A DNA stretch of 64,000 nt from Calonectria ilicicola (taxonomy: Eukaryota; Ascomycota; Sordariomycetes; Hypocreales; Nectriaceae), in the NCBI GenBank assembly GCA_020809705.1, contig CP085825.1:7936001-8000000 (forward strand). Reading direction: 5' to 3'. The notes under the pieces were generated by a model, which was not told the DNA's origin, did no database searches, and saw only the letters and a program-made list of their open reading frames with translations. The position numbers were made by a program, and so were the translations under genes. Of the stretch, positions 57,094-64,000 are shown in pieces. The stretch's first letter is position 1; each line of letters begins with the position of its first letter.

Positions 57094-59049
57094 ATGAGTG
57101 CAGAAACGGACTGGCTATCAGCAGCCTGCTCCATCATCGCGGCAATCATTGGCTTGATCACTCTTGTCACCGTGTATGTCGCCGCACGACAGCTTTTGAC
57201 CGAGCATTGGGCCTATCGAATGGGGCTTTCGGAGCAATGCCTGGGCCCCTGGCATTCAATTGTGAAAACAAAACGCAAAATGGGCATGCAGCAACAAATC
57301 TGTACACCAACCATCACACTACCCTCTCTTCTTAAGAACCATTGGGAAGCAGGCATAAAATTTCCCATGGGGTTCGTGCCCAAGATTGGAGATCCCGAAA
57401 TGGGTCTCGCAACCTCTGGATGGGTCAACTTTGTTGAAGCCCTGGGGCTATCTCCAGGTGACCGTCATCTCTACCAAATGAGAGTTCAGTCAAACTTGGT
57501 AAACGGAATTATTCCAATGCGTTGGACAGGAAAAGATCTCGTCGCGATCTGTTCCATCCTGGGGTTTCAGTCGTATGAGGAAACCCCTAGCTTCAAAGAT
57601 CCCATGCCGCTCCCAATGCAGTGGTCTGGTCCTTTGGGTTGGATGCAATTCCGAGCGAGCTCTGATGGATGTGTTGTAGAATATCGAAGACGGAGGGTCA
57701 TTGCGGATCAATTATCATCTGAGCTCCAAGAATTCTACGACGCCTTACCGACTCCAAAGTCTGAGTACCGTGCACATTCACGGCTCTGGCAATCTATTAG
57801 CGGAATATGTCTAAAAAATGGCAACGTTCTTTACCTGGGCGGTGCTAACCGAGATTCCGCTCAGCAACAACTGAAGCAACTCATGGACGAGGCTAAAGGC
57901 CTGGGAAAGGGAGGAGAAGGAGAAATGACAAAACTAAAAGAACTGCTTGAGAGAATGAAAGAAGTTCTAGAAACCCCTGGTGCTTTCAGCTCAACCAAGG
58001 ACCCACAGAAGTCTATGCTCGAGGATGATGCACTCTTCGATGAGTTCATAGCTGGTGACATATCAGGTGAAGACATGACACAAACGTTACGGAACGGAAG
58101 GGCGACGAAGCTCAGAGAGCCTGAAACAGACAGTACCGTTATGAATGATGCAGACAGTGAAAAAGCGGGTCGCAAGAAGATGGATAAGAAATCCATTGTC
58201 AGGATGGCCCTTACTCCCTGCAAGGGTTTGTTTTCTACTATTGTGGAAGGCGAGCTAGCCAACAGCCGCGGTCTTAATATTGCAGACTGCGTCGAATATC
58301 ATCGCAGGCTGTTAATTAATGACGATGTCGATGAAGACATGTTCCCGTATAATCTGGGCGATCTTTACATGGACCAAAAATTGTTACGCTACATGAAAGA
58401 AGCCGTTGAGCAGCTGAAACCAGACGGGTATTTTTTCACACCGACCAAGATGCTCTACTCCGACGTGACTGAGGTCTACGAACATGTTGAGAATATTTCC
58501 AGACACAAGGACCGAGTTAAGATTTTTCCACAAATCAGTCTGGGGGACATTCCGGATACTTGCAAGGGGAAGCGTGAGTTATACCACGCCATGCTGCTGT
58601 GCAACGAGTTCCATCACATCCAAAAGTATAACGAGGCTGCATTCACAATACCCGATATGGTCTTGACAGCCAAAGCATCTAAATCACTCCATGGCATAAT
58701 AGGAGAGGCCACAGACCTTGTTTGGGCTCTGCTAGTCTGCCCGACACTGTTTTCTGATCTGGCCCAGGCTCTGGAGCGGCTTGAAAACCACGATTTACTG
58801 AACCAGACGATTACATGCAAAAAAGAAATGCTGGACTGCACTCGCTTTATAGAATCCTGTGGCATCCCGGACGCAGCTGCTCAGATGATCTATAAAGTTC
58901 CTTTGTGCTCAGATGGGGAATTCACAAGTATTCAACTTCTAGCAGCGTTTATGGATGTCATGATCACAAATTTTTGGATCTCGGAGAAGTGGATCTCTGA
59001 CGTTGCATTGTACGATGCCACCATACCGCAGACGATAACCATGTGCTAA
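57094..59049 (+). CDS. membrane-anchored protein of unknown function
   Basis: 651 residues, no intron, ATG at 57094 (GCTATGAG context). One strong N-terminal transmembrane segment covers residues about 9-32 (ACSIIAAIIGLITLVTVYVAA). The rest is predicted soluble: a region with Trp-rich patches (WSGPLGWMQFRASSDG) at 170-190, a charged helical, low-complexity linker at about 260-365 with Asp/Glu and Lys runs, and an alpha-helical C-terminal domain from about 370 with no motif I know. Cysteines are scattered. Such single-TM fungal proteins with a large cytosolic part are common near NLR- or AAA-type genes, but I do not recognise this one. Divergent from the triple-AAA gene, so co-regulation is possible. 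Confidence 0.85.
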   Translation: MSAETDWLSAACSIIAAIIGLITLVTVYVAARQLLTEHWAYRMGLSEQCLGPWHSIVKTKRKMGMQQQICTPTITLPSLLKNHWEAGIKFPMGFVPKIGDPEMGLATSGWVNFVEALGLSPGDRHLYQMRVQSNLVNGIIPMRWTGKDLVAICSILGFQSYEETPSFKDPMPLPMQWSGPLGWMQFRASSDGCVVEYRRRRVIADQLSSELQEFYDALPTPKSEYRAHSRLWQSISGICLKNGNVLYLGGANRDSAQQQLKQLMDEAKGLGKGGEGEMTKLKELLERMKEVLETPGAFSSTKDPQKSMLEDDALFDEFIAGDISGEDMTQTLRNGRATKLREPETDSTVMNDADSEKAGRKKMDKKSIVRMALTPCKGLFSTIVEGELANSRGLNIADCVEYHRRLLINDDVDEDMFPYNLGDLYMDQKLLRYMKEAVEQLKPDGYFFTPTKMLYSDVTEVYEHVENISRHKDRVKIFPQISLGDIPDTCKGKRELYHAMLLCNEFHHIQKYNEAAFTIPDMVLTAKASKSLHGIIGEATDLVWALLVCPTLFSDLAQALERLENHDLLNQTITCKKEMLDCTRFIESCGIPDAAAQMIYKVPLCSDGEFTSIQLLAAFMDVMITNFWISEKWISDVALYDATIPQTITMC

Positions 59050-60783
59050 AGGGTTTGGGTTGAGAGAATAGGATAGCGCATAGGTAGATGAGAGGGGATA
59101 GATGTTGCTTTTTGGAGGTCTGGAGGGCTGTGAACTGGTGGCTCAGACAGAGGGCGCGACATATATAATGCTTTTCTTAGACAATAAATTAATACTATTA
59201 CTTAATACTCGGAAAAATCAGTCGCCTAGCAGTAGACATGAAGTACAGGCGTTGGTAGATGTATTGCCGATTACATGGTCATTAGGCCACATGGCGGGCG
59301 CCTGGTGCTCCCGGTTGGAAGGATTTTATGTTACCCGGAAATGAATCTGCCTTGACACAGTGAGTCTAAGGTATCCACCAGTGGCTGTCTCAACAGTATT
59401 GTAGTATAATTTAATGCGACGAAACAAAAGCGACACGGGACCAGGCCTAGCATCCGCTTTGACGGCCATTTCACTCACTGGATCAACCTTGACTGGCTGG
59501 CTGGTTGGCCGGCTGGTTGAGGGACCTTAAATTTTCATGGGCGGCAAAGTATGCAAGCTAGGCTCTTTTTTCACTAGCGTCTCTCTGGCTGAACACTTGA
59601 CCAGCCCGACCGGAAAAGTGGCCAGAAACTCGAAGACTGATCTGAGTGATTCAACACAAGAGGGATGTTTATGCCACCTCTAAACAGGAACTAACTCTAA
59701 TCACACGACACTCCGTGACCTGCCGTACACTGATGTTTTTCAGCTAGGGCGTAGCCAAGAACTATGGAGACGGAGACAGGCCCTTGAATACGAGGCCGAG
59801 GCCCACTTACCGCTGGCAGCTTGACGGACCAAGACATTGGCGACGCTAGCACAACGACTTCAAAGGCTTCCTCGGTGATCATGTGCAGATCAGCGTGAGG
59901 ATTGCCTTCTATCAGGCCTTCTGTCAGCCTAGTAGCCCAGTTGTTTGCACGTATTTCAGCCAGCCACGCCCAAGACACGTGTTGGTCAGAATCGAACAAC
60001 GCCACCTTTTTCAGCCCCAGAATAGATGTGCTTCGCGCCTAAAAGTTCGTGCTTCGTGCCGCGAGTTGGTTGTGGGGCTCACGTTCGGCTTTTCCCACTC
60101 TTCACCAACGAGATCAACTTCATCTTGCAGCCGCGTCAGACGTTGAACGAAAACATCTTCCTCAGGCTATTGCTGATTAACAGCTTGTAATATGATATAC
60201 TAGAGTGGGGAGCTTTTGTCTCTCGACAGCTGGGTCTTGCTTTTCACATGGCTGACTGGCTGCTCCAGACCAGACCTGCATGAGGCAACCAACCCTTGGC
60301 ATTCTGCAGGCGCCTGCTTTTGTAGCTGCCTAAGGTCTTGCGTTTGGCGGCCTAGCCCATTACTTATCAGGGCCACTGTCGGTATCAGGTACAAATTACT
60401 ACAAGCATTCTCTGGGTTAAGAAGCGTGATAGAAAGTCAAGGCTTGTACTTGCCAGGGCTTGTCAAGTAGGTAGGGAAAGCCTAGGCGGCAGATCGGTGG
60501 AGGATTCTAGACAGGAGTTTCTATTTGCTTCTTTGGTCGAGCCGGCAGCACAAATTAAGTCACGCTGCGGTGACGTGTGCGTTTCAGGGTGCCGCCCACC
60601 GTCCGACATTCTCTGCTACCTTAGCATTCCCGTCCAACTTTTCTATGTTTTGTCACTCAGACACAATCGCCGCATTGAAGTTGACACACCGTGTTAATCG
60701 GTCCAATCCATTTCTCAAACCGTTTATTTTACTTCCTTTTGACAATACGTCATTTCCTCACTCACACTACCAGCGAAGCTCAC
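59050..60783. other. intergenic with CTGG-rich stretch
   Basis: About 1.7 kb without a supported gene. A CTGG/TTGG-repeat stretch lies at about 59492-59520. Several frames of 60-100 codons exist but none has a signature. Confidence 0.5.
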
Positions 60784-63282
60784 ATGCACCGCGGTCGTCG
60801 TCAACCTAGTCCACCACGAGACGGCAGGCACCAGCATAGCCCAAATCACAAGCGAATCCACAAACGGATTTTTGAGAAGATATTCAAGAAGGACTATGAA
60901 GCATGGAAACGAAAGGTGACGCGAAAAGTATGGCAAGCGACAATCTCCTTCTGCGAATCCATTGCTGCTCGACTGCCACGTAAGAAACCACTGCCACAAC
61001 TCCGTCCGCGCACTCCCAAACCCCGCTCCAAGTCCAATACACGACGCACCCATCATGAAAGGACTCCAGAGCGAAAGAAACGACACAAGCGCCACCATAT
61101 ATCTCGACGAGAGTTAAGTGACGCCGAATACTACCGACGACGACACGAACACCGCTTATCCACTCCCGGACCCACGAAGCCTAAATCGTCGCACCACCAA
61201 GCAAGGTCCCACAGGCGACGCCCAAATCGTCCCACCCAGGGTGTTAGAGACTCCTGGAAGCGTAGCCATGAACATGGTGTTTCACCACCCAGCTTCAACC
61301 CTGCCACTACCATAGCTGAATCGGATGGTGATTACTGTGACTCCCTCACCAACGCTTCATCTACTTCAGACGATGGATATGACAGCGATCTCAGCAAAGT
61401 CATCTCTGGTCTAAATATAGATCTTGAGAATGACTTTGGTGTTTCTACCGCATCTGATTCCGAGGATGGATATGATAGTGATCTCAGTAATGCCCTGTCT
61501 GATCCAGACGCAGACCACGAGGACAGCGACATCACAGAGAATGTTGCCGACGCTTCCCCCGGTCCAGAAACTGATGATAACGAGGGCCTAAATATTGCTA
61601 CTCCATCTGATTCGGATGACGGATATGATAGTGATACTAACGGTACCAGCGATCTTACCTCGGGTGCAGATATAGATCATGATGAGGACCTTAGTATTAC
61701 CGCCCCAGCTGACTTAGAAGAACATCTAACTGTAAGTTTCTCAAGCTCTTGATCCCATTGGTAACAATTTCTAACCACGGATCTGAAGTATACTTCCACG
61801 GAACTACGCAGAGATTATGCCAACGATCATCTCAATCCTGCAATATCTTTGCATGCTCCATCGAATACAGACCCTAGCGAAACTGGGACCGAGTCAGACG
61901 AAGATTACGACGGGGATAATGGTGATGCCGATTCCTCTTCGCATGAGGAATCAAGCGGAGAGGAAGACGACAGCAGTGACGCCAACTCTTGCCTATCTCA
62001 GTCTGATGGAGACATGGAAGAGAATGACTGCCAAGTCACCATTCATCCGCTCCAAGCTGAAAAGATGGAACGCAGCGCTACCCCACTTGATCTGGACGAG
62101 AAAATGGATGTTTCTCTCAGCTCTCGGCTTCTCGATTCAAGGGAGGACGACCAGCTGCAAGGCATCCGCAATTTTGCAACCGGCCAATACCAAGATAGGG
62201 ATATGGAAGCTGAGGAAACTGATTCAGACTTTGATGGTCCTCAGGCTGGTGATTCGATGTCAGCCCGCAGTATCGCTTTGATTGAAGCATCCCTCAAGGT
62301 TAGAGGAGAATCTAACCATACAGATTCCGACTCTGAAGATTCTCAAGATGAGGATTCGGTATCAGACCTCGGTAACGCCACGACCGATGTGTCCTCTCAG
62401 CATGAAGAAGATGCGCAGAGCACGGATTCTGATTCTGAAGATGGTCATTCGGTAATAGGCTTCACGGACGCTTCAACTGATGCGTCTGGCAAGAATGAAG
62501 GAGAGGTTGATGATGCAGATTCCGATTCTGATGATTATCAAGATAAATTTTTAGTGACAAGCCGCGATAGTTCTCCAGTTAATGTGGCCCCTGAGCACGA
62601 GGGGCAGACTAGCCATTGTCTTGAGCAGGATGAGGACTATACCGGCGTCTCTCACAATGCGGGTCCAAAGAATCTAAGGACTGCCTCTATAATCGCCCCC
62701 GCGGTTCACACTTCATTGCAAGATATGGCTAGCTCAGCAGACTCCAAGGCAGGGTCTACATCAAGCCACAAGGCTTCCGGAACCAAGGTCCCTGAGCCGC
62801 AGTCGCTTCCTGATCTCCCTCCGGGATCTATTGTCCGGAGAACAGTCGATGATGACAATCATCCTTACGTTATCACTGAGCATAAACTTGACAGTAATGG
62901 GAAACCAGCCGTCCGTGCATATCCCTGCACGAGCCGCCCTAAGTTGAAGAACCTTAGGAAGCAATACGGGGAAAATGTGCAACTGAAGGAGATATCCTTC
63001 TGCTACCTTGGGGGTGATAAGGAGAGTAAGAGAGACGGCGACACCACTGGTATTCTAAAGCCAGCAGTCCCTGATCTTGATATCGAAGGCCCCCCCATGC
63101 CTTCTGAAACTTACATCAAATTTAAGGAAGGCGGGCTTTTTGACCCAAGCGATTTTGAATCGTTTGATGATGAGCCTCGTCGACTAACTCCTGAAAGTTT
63201 GGAGAGGTTTCTCGACATTTTAACATCTACAACTTACATGGTTGCAAAAAAGAGTCCTCCTGGGAGCGTCCCCGCCGCGTAA
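60784..63282 (+). CDS. basic/acidic low-complexity protein with DSDDGYDSD repeats
   Basis: 813 residues from exons 60784-61731 and 61789-63282, with a 57-nt intron (GTAAGT, CTAAC, GAAG). The ATG at 60784 is preferred; the frame extends upstream only through non-ATG codons. Residues 1-175 are very basic (Arg/Lys/His-rich). Residues about 180-550 are highly acidic, with at least three SDxDGYDSD units in exon 1 and further SDSEDxQDEDS units in exon 2, usual sites for casein kinase II. The last 180 residues are the only ordered-looking part, with GSIVRRTVDDDNHPYVITEHKLD and KLKNLRKQYGENVQLKEISFCYLGG. Probably nuclear because of the basic N-terminus; function unknown. Confidence 0.8.
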
Positions 63283-64000
63283 CCGGAAATACTCATGTAA
63301 GAATCTTCGATCTGTCACACACAATTTTGCTGCCTAGGCCACCTTCTAGCTCCAAGCATAGCCGCCACTGGAGACAAGACACGAAGGCCGTCTAGACACA
63401 TTGTGACAGCATATAGACCAGTTGAACTATCTAGCCACAGTTCAGCGGGATCTTGACTAACATCTCGGATACTCTTTTGTTAATTCGACATGAGTAGCCA
63501 ATCTCAGAGGTTATGGTTTGCCAATGGCTAGCATGGGCAGTCCATCGTTATCACCTTCGATTCGCTACGGTTGTGTTCTTCATCCACCCCCTAGGATGAA
63601 TGAAAAACACACATAAAAACAAAATTCGATGAACTAATAAATGAAAACAAAGAAGAAATCCAAAAAAAAGAATTAAAACAAAAATAAAGACATAAGAATA
63701 ACGGCTCGGTGCCAACAAATTATCTATGATGGTTTGGTTGAAGCCAGCCGAGGCGGACAGAAGCGAGATGACGCCTTACTTTAACTCGCACCTGAGTTAC
63801 ACGGGTGATGGTGAAGTGAGGTTTTAGGGGATGAAGTGAGGTTTTATATAGCGTGGAGGCCATGGTAAAGATTGTACAATCATGAAGACACACGGGAAGT
63901 GGATGCAGAGGTTATTTCAGTAATAAATCTGGTAGCATAAAAATATTTGTCCTGCATGACATCGCTTGTGAGCTATCTACAATGTTCAACGTGTATTGCT
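63283..64000. other. intergenic, A-rich tract and a short direct repeat
   Basis: No gene seen. An A-rich run occupies about 63598-63697. TGAAGTGAGGTTTTA occurs twice at 63812-63826 and 63832-63846 (period 20 bp). Confidence 0.5.

Noticed and set aside
1..64000. CRISPR arrays, rRNA genes, bacterial operons
   Set aside because: None seen; the intron-rich genes are eukaryotic.

Overview
This window looks like nuclear DNA of a filamentous ascomycete (Pezizomycotina). The genes carry short introns of about 48-92 nt with GTRNGY-type donors and CTAAC/CTGAC-like branch points. Gene types are typical of moulds: DHA1-type MFS transporters, a Zn2Cys6 regulator, a P450, a class I terpene synthase, a PL3 pectate lyase, a PhiA-like wall protein, a Pth11/rhodopsin-like 7-TM protein and a HeLo-NACHT NLR. 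A plant-associated Sordariomycete-like fungus is my inference; the genus cannot be read from the sequence. Coding spans were assembled by hand from reading frames and splice sites.

Layout. 0-1.5 kb: 3' part of an MFS transporter. 3.3-5.5 kb: a secreted Thr/Ser-repeat protein with two cystine-knot modules, and a secreted beta-propeller protein. 7.2-8.0 kb: a broken metallo-beta-lactamase-fold gene. 8.6-10.1 kb: a RelA/SpoT-domain protein. 11.2-19.6 kb: four genes in one direction (P450, SGNH esterase, terpene synthase with nine exons, MBL hydrolase), a possible small terpenoid cluster. 21.4-28.2 kb: a frameshifted cis-CaaD-like tautomerase, a TDP2-like phosphodiesterase, an MBL relic, two divergently transcribed related small proteins, and a 7-TM rhodopsin-domain protein. 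28.2-31.9 kb is gene-poor.

31.9-35.3 kb: a 1,099-residue Gly-rich/coiled-coil protein of unknown family. 35.5-42.9 kb: a Zn2Cys6 regulator divergent from a second DHA1 transporter (paralogue of the one at the left edge), then a pectate lyase and an HSL-type esterase. 43.9-49.8 kb: a PhiA-like protein, a HeLo-NACHT NLR and a small beta-trefoil-like protein. 52.7-59.0 kb: a protein with three AAA+ (CbxX/CfqX) modules, divergent from an unknown membrane-anchored protein. 60.8-63.3 kb: a basic/acidic repeat protein.

The clearest working units are the regulator/transporter pair with a shared promoter carrying tandem TCCGACC repeats, and the co-directional terpene synthase/P450 block. The least explained genes are the RelA/SpoT protein, the 1,099-residue protein, the tandem-knottin protein, the triple-AAA/membrane-protein pair and the two related small proteins at 24-26 kb.
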